This document shows positions 8,980-16,528 of a stretch of DNA of 64,000 nt, piece by piece. Source of the stretch: Rhizobium leguminosarum bv. viciae USDA 2370 (lineage in GTDB: Bacteria > Pseudomonadota > Alphaproteobacteria > Rhizobiales > Rhizobiaceae); the NCBI RefSeq assembly GCF_002008365.1, contig NZ_MRDL01000046.1, forward strand, positions 164,035 to 228,034, read 5' to 3'. The notes under the pieces were generated by a model, which saw only the letters and a program-made list of their open reading frames with translations, did no database searches and was not told the origin of the DNA. The first letter of the stretch is position 1. Every line of letters starts with the position of its first letter. A program made the position numbers and the translations under genes.

Positions 8980-9447
8980 ATGCTGTTGAGAGACGAAGTC
9001 GAAATGCTGCGACGGGTGCCGATCTTTTCAAGGATCGCGCCAGCAAAGCTCAAGCTTTTGGCCTTTACCTCCGATCGCATGACCTACAAGGCCGGACAGG
9101 ATCTCTTCCATCAGGGCGATGTCGGTGACGCCGCCTATGTCATCCTCTCGGGTACCGCCGATATCGTCGTCTCCTCGCCGGCGGGCGAGATCAAGGTCGC
9201 CGATGTCGAACCCAATTCGATCGTCGGCGAAATCGCCATTCTCTGCGATGTCTCGCGCACGGCAACGGTGCGCGCCACCTCGCCGCTCGAAGTGCTGCGC
9301 ATCAGCAAGGAGCACTTCCTGAAGCTGCTCAGCGACTTCCCCGAGATGGCTGTGGAAATCATGCGGGTTCTGGCGGACCGCCTGAACCACACCACCGCGG
9401 AGCTGACCGCAGCCCGGGCGGCGAAACAGCCGCAGATGGCGCAGTAG
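8980..9447 (+). CDS. stand-alone cyclic-nucleotide-binding domain protein
   Basis: 155-residue cytoplasmic protein consisting of one CAP/CRP-type cyclic-nucleotide-binding domain (about residues 10-135) with no DNA-binding helix-turn-helix. The phosphate-binding cassette region reads SIVGEIAILCDVSRTATVRA, matching the family pattern G-E-[IL]-A followed by R-[ST]-A-[ST]-V. An early DLFHQGDVGDAAYVILSGTA matches the beta-roll. The C-terminal helix ends in an Ala/Lys/Gln-rich tail. It lies 102 bp after the degenerate ABC protein on the same strand. I infer a regulatory partner for that protein or the glycosyltransferases; whether it binds cAMP, cGMP or c-di-GMP cannot be read from sequence. Confidence 0.85.
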   Translation: MLLRDEVEMLRRVPIFSRIAPAKLKLLAFTSDRMTYKAGQDLFHQGDVGDAAYVILSGTADIVVSSPAGEIKVADVEPNSIVGEIAILCDVSRTATVRATSPLEVLRISKEHFLKLLSDFPEMAVEIMRVLADRLNHTTAELTAARAAKQPQMAQ

Positions 9448-9462
9448 GGTTTCAAAGCAAGA

Positions 9463-9681
9463 TTTCGGCGGCCTTTTCTGTGCGCGTTGAACGAGGCGCG
9501 AAATTTCCACCTGTTCGATTTTCTGGCGAACACGATAGATCACGATAAAAGATCGTGAAATGACCAGTTGGCGCGTTCCACCAATTCGTCCTGACCGGCC
9601 GATCTCCGGCTGATCGATTCGCAAATCGGTCTGACGCTCGATCTCATCAAGCTGGCTTATCGCAGCCGTGCGAAAGCTTGT
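9463..9681 (-). pseudogene. remnant of a ParE/RelE-family toxin gene
   Basis: On the minus strand an open stretch after TGA (complement of 9682-9684) encodes AISQLDEIERQTDLR, then PEIGRSGRIGGTRQLVI, SFIVIYRVR, VEISRL and QRAQKRPP. This is the C-terminal half of the ParE/RelE toxin fold (PExGRxGRxxGTRELVI, then YRV, then the terminal xxWP-like end). The N-terminal half and any antitoxin gene are missing, there is no plausible start codon, and the frame continues antisense into the cNMP-binding gene with no stop at the normal end. I therefore call it a decayed remnant, not a working toxin. The family match is by eye. Confidence 0.6.
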
Positions 9682-9735
9682 TCAGATCGCAAGAAAACAA
9701 TTCAGTTTATCGCCGGCCAGAATGTCGGCGGTCCG

Positions 9736-9769
9736 AAAAACAAAAGCCTGCATGGTTTCCCATGCAGGC
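9736..9769 (-). terminator. Rho-independent terminator of the MFS symporter gene
   Basis: A perfect 10-bp stem GCCTGCATGG / CCATGCAGGC (9746-9755 and 9760-9769) with a 4-base loop. On the minus strand it is followed by TTTTGTTTTTC. It lies 19 bases after the stop codon of the minus-strand MFS gene. Confidence 0.9.
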
Positions 9770-9787
9770 CTCTGGGTTCAAGTCCGT

Positions 9788-11119
9788 CTATTCGCGCTGC
9801 TCCAGCGCCCTGCTGAAGGCGAGTGCTGCAAGGGTGCAGATGGCGCCCGACAGCAGGTAGTAGCCGACGAAGGGCAGGCCGAAGCGGCTGGAAAGGCTGA
9901 GCGCCACCAGCGGTGCAAAACCTGCGCCGATCAGCCAGGCCAGGTCCGAGGTGAAGGCAGCGCCGGTATAGCGGTAGCCGCGGCCGAAGCGGGAAGAGAT
10001 CGAGCCCGTCGCCTGGCCGAAGGAAAGGCCGAGCACGCCGAAGCCGATGATGACGAAAGCGTCATGACCGCTGTTTCCGGACGCGATCAGGATCGGCCCG
10101 ACGAAGCTGAAGATAGCGATGATGACGGCGCAGATCGCAAGCTGGGCGCGCCGACCGATACGGTCGGCGATCAGGCCCGACGCGATGATGGTGACGATGC
10201 CGACCATGGCGCCGACCACCTGCACCACCATGAAGGCGCCGATCGGCTGGTTGCCGTAAAGGCTCATCCAGCCGAGCGGGAAGATGGTGACGAGGTGGAA
10301 CATCGCAAAGCTCGCCAGCGGCACGAAGGCGCCGATCAGGATGTCGCGGCCATGGACACGCAGCACGTCGAGGATGGGAGCTGCTTCCAGTTCGTGCTGT
10401 TCCAGTAGCGTGCCGAATTCCTTGGTCATGACCAGGCGCAGACGCGCAAACAGCGCCACGACATTGATGGCGAAAGCGACGAAGAAGGGATAACGCCAGC
10501 CCCAGGAGAGGAAATCCTCATTGGAAAGATTGGCGACGAAATAACCGAAGAGCGTGCTGGCCAGCGCGAAACCAATCGGCGCGCCGAGCTGCGGGATCAT
10601 CGCATACCAGCCGCGGTGCTTGGCCGGCGCATTGAGCGCGAGCAGCGAGGCAAGGCCATCCCAGGCGCCGCCGAGCGCGAAGCCCTGGCCGAGACGGAAG
10701 AGCGCCAGCAAGGCGATCGACCAGACGCCGATCTCGTTGTAACCCGGCAGGAAGGCGATCGAGGCCGTTGAGCCGCCGAGCAGGAAAAGCGCGATCGTCA
10801 GCTTGGTGCCACGGCCGTACAGCCGGTCGATCGTCATGAAGACCACGGAGCCCACCGGGCGCGCCAGGAAGGCCAGCGAGAAGATGGCGAAGGAATAGAG
10901 CGTTCCCGTCAGCCTGTCCGGAGCAAAGGGGAAAATCAGCTGTGGAAAGACCAGGACCGAGGCAAGGCCATAGACGAAGAAATCGAAGAATTCCGACATG
11001 CGGCCGATCACCACGCCGATGGCGATGCTGCCCGGCGAAACCGGCTTGTCGTCGTGAATGCGCCGCGCGTCGCGTTCCAGCGACGACGACGACGGTCCGT
11101 AATGCGATGTTGTAGCCAT
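9788..11119 (-). CDS. MFS transporter, metabolite:H+ symporter type
   Basis: 443-residue major facilitator with about 12 hydrophobic segments. It starts with the sequence IAIGVVIGRMSEFFDFFVYG, the N-terminal signature of the metabolite:H+ symporter (MHS, ShiA/KgtP/ProP-like) branch, and contains LFRLGQGFALGGAWDGLASL in the fourth-fifth segment region, where MHS proteins have RxxQGxxxGGE. Substrates in this branch are organic acids, shikimate or osmolytes; which one is unknown. I start at ATG 11119 because GGAGGCG lies just upstream; 11 further codons to 11152 lack a ribosome site. It is divergent from cyoA and ends at a strong terminator. Confidence 0.85.
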   Translation of the reverse strand: MATTSHYGPSSSSLERDARRIHDDKPVSPGSIAIGVVIGRMSEFFDFFVYGLASVLVFPQLIFPFAPDRLTGTLYSFAIFSLAFLARPVGSVVFMTIDRLYGRGTKLTIALFLLGGSTASIAFLPGYNEIGVWSIALLALFRLGQGFALGGAWDGLASLLALNAPAKHRGWYAMIPQLGAPIGFALASTLFGYFVANLSNEDFLSWGWRYPFFVAFAINVVALFARLRLVMTKEFGTLLEQHELEAAPILDVLRVHGRDILIGAFVPLASFAMFHLVTIFPLGWMSLYGNQPIGAFMVVQVVGAMVGIVTIIASGLIADRIGRRAQLAICAVIIAIFSFVGPILIASGNSGHDAFVIIGFGVLGLSFGQATGSISSRFGRGYRYTGAAFTSDLAWLIGAGFAPLVALSLSSRFGLPFVGYYLLSGAICTLAALAFSRALEQRE

Positions 11120-11497
11120 AAAACGCCTCCCTCGTTGAAGCGCTTTCGGCAAGGCGCCTCAGCCTGATCTTGATCAAACCTGCAGGCTTATCAAGTCCGT
11201 AAGACGTAAATAGTTCATCATGGCGGCTCAAAATGAGGCGTGGACGGAAAAAACAGCGTGATCCGGACCGCGATTTTGCGATGGGATGCTGGCCTGGCCG
11301 GTTCAGGCGGATATATTGTTTGGAACATGCGCTCGCCGAAGAATCCTTCTTGATTTCATCAGGATTTCAAAGCTGTAGTGCAACATGATTCTTGCCGCAG
11401 TGCGGCATGATTGCTGCACTGCGACCAAACACCTCATGTCGCTATCTGGTCCAGTGCGTTAGTCGCGGAACAAACGAAACAACAAGAGCTTAGAGAC
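11120..11497. other. divergent intergenic region between MFS gene and cyoA
   Basis: No gene seen in these 378 bp. Near the cyo side there are two 13-base direct repeats, GTGCAACATGATT (11378-11390) and GTGCGGCATGATT (11400-11412), 22 bp apart. There is also an 8-bp inverted repeat CGCAGTGC / GCACTGCG (11396-11403 and 11416-11423). These could be regulator-binding sites for cyo. I do not see a good FNR/FixK box (TTGAT-N4-ATCAA). Confidence 0.5.
11378..11423 (+). promoter_or_regulatory. candidate operator upstream of cyoABCD
   Basis: Direct repeats of 13 bases (11 of 13 identical) spaced by two helical turns overlap an inverted repeat CGCAGTGC-N12-GCACTGCG. They lie 75-120 bp before the cyoA start. 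Tandem sites on one DNA face are typical of activator binding. The regulator is unknown; in R. etli the response regulator ActR has been reported to affect cyo expression, but I cannot show that this is its site. Confidence 0.4.
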
Positions 11498-12664
11498 GTG
11501 CCAAAACTCGCGAAGTTTTCCCGCCTTCTATCCGTCTTGCCGCTGCTTTTCCTGGCAGGATGCAACATGGTGGTCATGGCGCCTTCCGGCGACATCGCCA
11601 TGCAACAGCGCGATCTGATCGTCATCTCGACGGTGCTGATGCTTTTGATCATCGTACCGGTGATCTTCCTGACGCTGTTCTTCGCCTGGCGCTACCGACG
11701 TTCCAATACGGTCGCCACCTACGCGCCGGAATGGCACCATTCGACCCGCCTCGAAATCGTGATCTGGGCGGCACCGCTTGCGATCATCATCGCTCTCGGC
11801 GCCGTCACCTGGATTTCCACCCATAAGCTCGATCCCTACCGCCCGCTCGACCGCCTCGATGCAGAGCGCGCCATTCCGGCTGATACCAAGCCCTTGAACG
11901 TCGAGGTCGTGGCGCTCGACTGGAAGTGGCTGTTCTTCTATCCCGAACTCGGCATTGCCACCGTCAACGAACTCGCTGCCCCGGTCGACATGCCGATCAA
12001 TTTCAAGATCACCGCCTCCTCGGTTATGAACTCTTTCTACATCCCTGCCCTTGCCGGCCAGATCTATGCCATGCCGGGCATGGAGACGAAGCTGCATGCC
12101 GTCATCAACAAGGAAGGCGAATATGAGGGCTTTTCCGCCAATTACAGCGGCGCTGGCTTCTCGCACATGCGCTTCAAGTTCCACGGCCTTACCCAAGAGG
12201 GGTTTGACGCCTGGGTGGCGCAGGTCAAGCAGCAAGGCACGATGCTCAACCGCGACGCCTATCTGAAGCTCGAGAAACCGAGCGAGAAGGAACCGGTGCG
12301 CTATTATGCCGGGGCCGACGCCGACCTTTACAACGCCATCCTCAATATGTGCGCCACACCAGGCAAGATGTGCATGAGCGAGATGATGCACATCGACATG
12401 ATGGGCGGTGGTGGCAAGGAAAGTGCCGAGAACCGCGAGAAGCTGCAATATGACACCCGTCACGCCGACGAAGGCATCGTGGCGCCCGCCGCCACCGTGC
12501 CGGCGACGGGTGCTCCGGCCCGAAGCGAGCCCGCCGAGCGTACCGACGGCAACAGCATGCAGAACGACATGCCCGGAATGGACATGCAGCATGAGGGCCA
12601 TTCCATGCCCGGCATGAGCAATGGCGCCGATCCGGCGCCGGCGCAGCTCAACAACAACAATTAA
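11498..12664 (+). CDS. cyoA: cytochrome o ubiquinol oxidase subunit II
   Basis: Subunit II of the bo3-type quinol oxidase, a heme-copper proton pump that oxidises ubiquinol and reduces O2. The 388-residue protein begins (GTG 11498) with a lipoprotein signal ending LLFLAGC, so Cys is the lipidation site; then two membrane segments and a periplasmic cupredoxin-like domain (VVALDWKWLFFYPE, then TASSVMNSFYIPALAGQIYAM-like residues). As in other quinol oxidases the CuA ligands are absent. The last ~70 residues are unusually Met/His-rich (MCMSEMMHIDMM and DMPGMDMQHEGHSMPGM), a copper-binding-like tail. An open frame to 11411 lacks a start with a ribosome site. First gene of cyoABCD. Confidence 0.95.
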   Translation: MPKLAKFSRLLSVLPLLFLAGCNMVVMAPSGDIAMQQRDLIVISTVLMLLIIVPVIFLTLFFAWRYRRSNTVATYAPEWHHSTRLEIVIWAAPLAIIIALGAVTWISTHKLDPYRPLDRLDAERAIPADTKPLNVEVVALDWKWLFFYPELGIATVNELAAPVDMPINFKITASSVMNSFYIPALAGQIYAMPGMETKLHAVINKEGEYEGFSANYSGAGFSHMRFKFHGLTQEGFDAWVAQVKQQGTMLNRDAYLKLEKPSEKEPVRYYAGADADLYNAILNMCATPGKMCMSEMMHIDMMGGGGKESAENREKLQYDTRHADEGIVAPAATVPATGAPARSEPAERTDGNSMQNDMPGMDMQHEGHSMPGMSNGADPAPAQLNNNN

Positions 12665-12706
12665 CCTGGCGCTTTGCGTCGCAAGACATAATGAACGGGT
12701 TGTTCC

Positions 12707-14710
12707 ATGTTTTCCAATCCTGACCTCCTGAAGTTCGTCTTCGGCCGGTTGACCCTCGATGCCATCCCCTATCACGAGCCGATCCTGGTCGTGACCTTCA
12801 TCGGCGTCGTCATCGGCGCCATCGCGGTGCTCGGCATCATCACCTATTTCAAGTTCTGGGGTCCGCTCTGGCGGGACTGGATTTGCAGCGTCGATCACAA
12901 GAAGATCGGCATCATGTATGTAATCCTCGCCGTCATCATGCTGCTGCGCGGCTTCTCCGACGCGATCCTGATGCGCATCCAGCAGGCAATCGCCTTCAAC
13001 GGTTCGGAGGGCTATCTGCCGCCGCATCACTACGACCAGGTCTTCACCGCCCACGGCGTCATCATGATCTTCTTCGTGGCGATGCCCTTCGTCACCGGTC
13101 TGATGAACTTCGTGGTGCCGCTGCAGATCGGCGCGCGCGACGTCTCCTTCCCGTTCCTCAACAACTTCTCTTTCTGGATGACCACCGCCGGCGCGATCAT
13201 CATCATGCTATCGCTGTTCATCGGCGAATTCGCCCAGACCGGCTGGCTCGCCTACCCGCCGCTGTCGGGCGCTGCCTACAGTCCAGGCGTCGGCGTCGAT
13301 TATTATATCTGGGGCTTGCAAGTGGCCGGCGTCGGAACGACGCTTTCGGGCATCAACCTGATCGCCACCATCGTCAAGATGCGTGCTCCGGGCATGACCT
13401 TCATGAAGATGCCGGTCTTCACCTGGACGGCCCTATGCACCAATGTGCTGATCGTCGCCTCCTTCCCGATCCTGACGGCAACGCTGGCGCTGCTGTCGCT
13501 CGACCGCTATGCGGGAACGAACTTCTTTACCAACGACCTCGGCGGCAATCCGATGATGTATATCAACCTCATCTGGATCTGGGGTCATCCGGAGGTCTAC
13601 ATCCTTGTGCTGCCGGCGTTCGGGATCTTCTCGGAAGTCGTCGCCACCTTCTCGGGCAAGCGCCTCTTCGGCTACGCCTCGATGGTCTATGCGACCTGCG
13701 TGATCATGATCCTGTCCTACATCGTCTGGCTGCACCATTTCTTCACGATGGGCTCGGGCGCTTCGGTCAACTCATTCTTCGGCATCACCACAATGATCAT
13801 CTCGATTCCGACCGGGGCGAAGATGTTCAACTGGCTCTTCACCATGTATCGCGGCCGCATCCGCTACGAGGTGCCGATGCTGTGGACGGTCGGCTTCATG
13901 GTGACCTTCGTCATCGGCGGCATGACCGGCGTCATGCTTGCCGTGCCGCCGGCCGACTTCGTACTGCACAATTCGCTGTTCCTCATCGCCCACTTCCACA
14001 ACGTCATCATCGGGGGCGTTCTCTTCGGCATGTTCGCCGGCGTGAACTACTGGTTCCCCAAGGCATTCGGCTTCAAGCTCGATCCCTTCTGGGGCAAGAT
14101 GAGCTTCTGGTTCTGGCAGATCGGCTTCTGGTTCGCCTTCATGCCGCTCTATGTGCTGGGCCTGATGGGCGTCACCCGCCGCATGAGCCAGTTCGAGGAC
14201 CCGTCGATACAGATCTGGTTCATCATCGCCGCTTTCGGCGTCGGCCTGATTGCGCTTGGCATTGCCGCCTTCCTGATCCAGATCGTCGTCAGCTTCATGA
14301 AACGCGAGGAATTGCGCGACGACAGCGGCGATCCCTGGGATGGCCGCACGCTGGAATGGTCGACCTCCTCGCCCCCGCCGGAATACAACTTCGCCTTGAC
14401 GCCTGTCGTGCACGATCATGACGGCTGGTACGACATGAAGAACCGCGGTTATGCGCGTCCGCTGGAAGGCTTCCGGCCTATTCACATGCCGAAGAATACC
14501 GGCACCGGGGCGATCTTGTCGGGCATCAGTGTCGCACTCGCCTTCGGCCTGATCTGGTATATGTGGTGGCTGGTGGTCGTCTCCTTTGTCGCCATGCTCG
14601 TCGTCGCGATCGGCCACACTTTCAACTACAGACGCGACTTCTACATCCCCGCCGAAGAGGTAACCGAAACGGAAGGCAAGCGAACTGCGCTGCTTGCCGA
14701 GCAGGTGTAA
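12707..14710 (+). CDS. cyoB: cytochrome o ubiquinol oxidase subunit I
   Basis: 667-residue catalytic subunit with heme b, heme o3 and CuB. Visible ligands and motifs: [10 protein letters not shown] (low-spin heme His), [15 protein letters not shown] (CuB His and cross-linked Tyr), LHHFFTMG (CuB His pair) and [10 protein letters not shown] (heme His pair). Quinol-site residues are present: the Arg of RIQQ and the His/Gln of PPHHYDQ, as in E. coli CyoB. The length and about 15 membrane segments match CyoB rather than a cytochrome c oxidase subunit I. It lies 42 bp after cyoA and 6 bp before cyoC. Confidence 0.97.
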   Translation: MFSNPDLLKFVFGRLTLDAIPYHEPILVVTFIGVVIGAIAVLGIITYFKFWGPLWRDWICSVDHKKIGIMYVILAVIMLLRGFSDAILMRIQQAIAFNGSEGYLPPHHYDQVFTAHGVIMIFFVAMPFVTGLMNFVVPLQIGARDVSFPFLNNFSFWMTTAGAIIIMLSLFIGEFAQTGWLAYPPLSGAAYSPGVGVDYYIWGLQVAGVGTTLSGINLIATIVKMRAPGMTFMKMPVFTWTALCTNVLIVASFPILTATLALLSLDRYAGTNFFTNDLGGNPMMYINLIWIWGHPEVYILVLPAFGIFSEVVATFSGKRLFGYASMVYATCVIMILSYIVWLHHFFTMGSGASVNSFFGITTMIISIPTGAKMFNWLFTMYRGRIRYEVPMLWTVGFMVTFVIGGMTGVMLAVPPADFVLHNSLFLIAHFHNVIIGGVLFGMFAGVNYWFPKAFGFKLDPFWGKMSFWFWQIGFWFAFMPLYVLGLMGVTRRMSQFEDPSIQIWFIIAAFGVGLIALGIAAFLIQIVVSFMKREELRDDSGDPWDGRTLEWSTSSPPPEYNFALTPVVHDHDGWYDMKNRGYARPLEGFRPIHMPKNTGTGAILSGISVALAFGLIWYMWWLVVVSFVAMLVVAIGHTFNYRRDFYIPAEEVTETEGKRTALLAEQV

Positions 14711-14716
14711 GAGACC

Positions 14717-15337
14717 ATGAGCGATCAGACCATCGACACGGCCGAAAAGCCTGAATTCTACCTGACCGAAGACCATCATCCGGAAAACAGCACCAATCTC
14801 GGCTTCTGGCTCTACCTGATGAGCGACTGCCTGATCTTCGCGGTGCTGTTTGCAACACACGGCGTGCTCGGCCGCAACTATGCCGCCGGCCCGTCGCCGG
14901 CCGATCTCTTCGATCTGCCGATCGTTGCCCTCAATACCTCGATGCTGCTCTTCTCCTCGATCACCTACGGCTTCGCCATGCTGCAGATGGAGCGGAACGC
15001 AAAAGCGGAAACGCTGTTCTGGCTTGCTGTTACCGGCCTGTTCGGTGCAGCTTTCATCGGGCTTGAGCTCTACGAGTTCATCCACCTGATCCATGAAGGC
15101 GCCGGGCCGACGCGCAGCGCCTTCCTCTCGTCCTTCTTCACTCTGGTCGGCACGCACGGACTGCATGTCACCTTCGGCATCATCTGGCTGATCACGCTGA
15201 TGGTACAGGTGTCGATGCACGGTCTGATCGAGGCCAACCGCCGCCGCCTGATGTGCCTTTCAATGTTCTGGCACTTCCTCGACGTCGTCTGGATCGGCGT
15301 CTTTTCCTTCGTCTACCTGCTGGGAGTTCTCGGATGA
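14717..15337 (+). CDS. cyoC: cytochrome o ubiquinol oxidase subunit III
   Basis: 206 residues, five membrane segments, heme-copper oxidase subunit III family. Typical features are [19 protein letters not shown] near the N-terminus, [10 protein letters not shown] in the middle, and [18 protein letters not shown], with the conserved His/Glu set of subunit III. It overlaps cyoD by ATGA. Non-catalytic, structurally supports subunit I. Confidence 0.95.
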   Translation: MSDQTIDTAEKPEFYLTEDHHPENSTNLGFWLYLMSDCLIFAVLFATHGVLGRNYAAGPSPADLFDLPIVALNTSMLLFSSITYGFAMLQMERNAKAETLFWLAVTGLFGAAFIGLELYEFIHLIHEGAGPTRSAFLSSFFTLVGTHGLHVTFGIIWLITLMVQVSMHGLIEANRRRLMCLSMFWHFLDVVWIGVFSFVYLLGVLG

Positions 15338-15735
15338 GTTCGCAAGCACCTGCACATGAGGATGCCCACGAGGCTCATCACGGCCACAGCCACGGCCATC
15401 AGGCCGGCCACGGCACGTTCCGCAGCTATATGACGGGTTTCGCGCTTTCCGTTATCCTGACCGCCATTCCCTTCTGGCTGGTCATGTCAGGCGTGTTCGA
15501 CAGTCCGGCGGTGACGGCGGTGCTGGTGATGGGCCTCGGCGCGATCCAGATCGTCGTCCATATGGTCTTCTTCCTGCACATGAATACCAGGAGCGAGGGC
15601 GGCTGGACGATCATGGCGCTGATCTTCACCCTCATCATCGTCGCGATCGCGCTCTCCGGATCCCTCTGGGTCATGCATCATCTCAACACCAACATGATGC
15701 CGATGAGCCCCGAAATGATGAAGAACATGCCGTGA
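15334..15735 (+). CDS. cyoD: cytochrome o ubiquinol oxidase subunit IV
   Basis: 133 residues with three membrane segments (about 35-55, 62-82, 95-115), the prokaryotic subunit IV family. The start at ATG 15334 overlaps the cyoC stop. The N-terminal tail before the first membrane segment is strikingly His-rich ([20 protein letters not shown]), more than is usual for CyoD. The third segment ends in a short Met-rich tail ([13 protein letters not shown]). The stop overlaps the SURF1 start (GTGA). Confidence 0.93.
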   Translation: MSSQAPAHEDAHEAHHGHSHGHQAGHGTFRSYMTGFALSVILTAIPFWLVMSGVFDSPAVTAVLVMGLGAIQIVVHMVFFLHMNTRSEGGWTIMALIFTLIIVAIALSGSLWVMHHLNTNMMPMSPEMMKNMP

Positions 15736-16511
15736 CAGTCACGAGAGGGCGGCGGCAGCGTCACCCGCAGGCTCACGCGGAGAAGTCGGAAAGACAGCGT
15801 TATCGGGTAAAACGAGCGATCTTCGCCGTCTGTCTGGTGCTGCTTGCTGCGGCACTCGCGGCACTCGGCACCTGGCAGGTTGAGCGCCTGGCCTGGAAAC
15901 GCGATCTGATCGTGCGCGTCGACCAGCGTGTGCATGCGGCACCCGTGCCAGCCCCAGCACGTCCCGACTGGAACAAGATCAATGCCACTGATGACGAATA
16001 TCGGCGGGTGATCGTGTCCGGGACGCTGGCGAACGACAAGGAAACGCTGGTCTATGCCTCGACCGCGCTCGGTCCGGGTTACTGGGTGATGGCGCCGCTG
16101 ACGTTTGCCGACGGTTCATCGATCCTCGTCAATCGCGGATTCGTGCCGACCGACAGGCGCGACCCGGCCTCGCGCCGCGAGGGTGAAGTGTCAGGACCGG
16201 TCGAGATCACCGGTCTGATAAGGATGACGGAGCCGAAGGGATCGCTGCTGCAATCGAACGACGTCGCGGCCGACCGCTGGTATTCGCGCGACGTCGCAGC
16301 GATCGCGCAAAAGCGCGGCATTGGTACGATCGCGCCCTACTTCATCGACGCCGATGCCACTGCCAATCCCGGCGGCCTGCCCGTCGGCGGCCTGACCGTC
16401 ATCGCTTTCCCCAACAACCATCTCGTCTACGCGATCACCTGGTACGGGCTGGCAGCGATGGTGCTGGCATTGCTGGTGTTCATTCTTCGCGGCGAGAGGG
16501 CCCCCGCATAA
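15732..16511 (+). CDS. SURF1 family oxidase assembly protein
   Basis: 259 residues, two membrane segments (about 29-46 and 235-253) enclosing a periplasmic domain, the SURF1 layout. Conserved elements: ALGTWQVERLAWKRDLI after the first segment, then GYWVMAPL and ILVNRGFVP in the domain, and a final HLVYAITWYGLA. SURF1 proteins assist heme insertion into heme-copper oxidases. The GTG start overlaps the cyoD stop, so it is the fifth gene of the cyo operon and presumably serves CyoB. The 3' end converges with the histidine kinase gene 17 bp away. Confidence 0.9.
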   Translation: MTVTRGRRQRHPQAHAEKSERQRYRVKRAIFAVCLVLLAAALAALGTWQVERLAWKRDLIVRVDQRVHAAPVPAPARPDWNKINATDDEYRRVIVSGTLANDKETLVYASTALGPGYWVMAPLTFADGSSILVNRGFVPTDRRDPASRREGEVSGPVEITGLIRMTEPKGSLLQSNDVAADRWYSRDVAAIAQKRGIGTIAPYFIDADATANPGGLPVGGLTVIAFPNNHLVYAITWYGLAAMVLALLVFILRGERAPA

Positions 16512-16528
16512 TGCGGCAGTGATCGCCC

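Noticed and set aside
9540-9558. TCACGAT-N5-ATCGTGA hairpin
   Set aside because: Lies in the toxin remnant coding stretch and has no T-run; not a terminator.
11160-11200. Possible FNR/FixK box (TTGATCAA) before cyoA
   Set aside because: Only an 8-bp palindrome; the TTGAT-N4-ATCAA spacing is not met.
13772-15220. 482-residue minus-strand frame opposite cyoB and cyoC
   Set aside because: Shadow of highly conserved genes in high-GC DNA; no domain.
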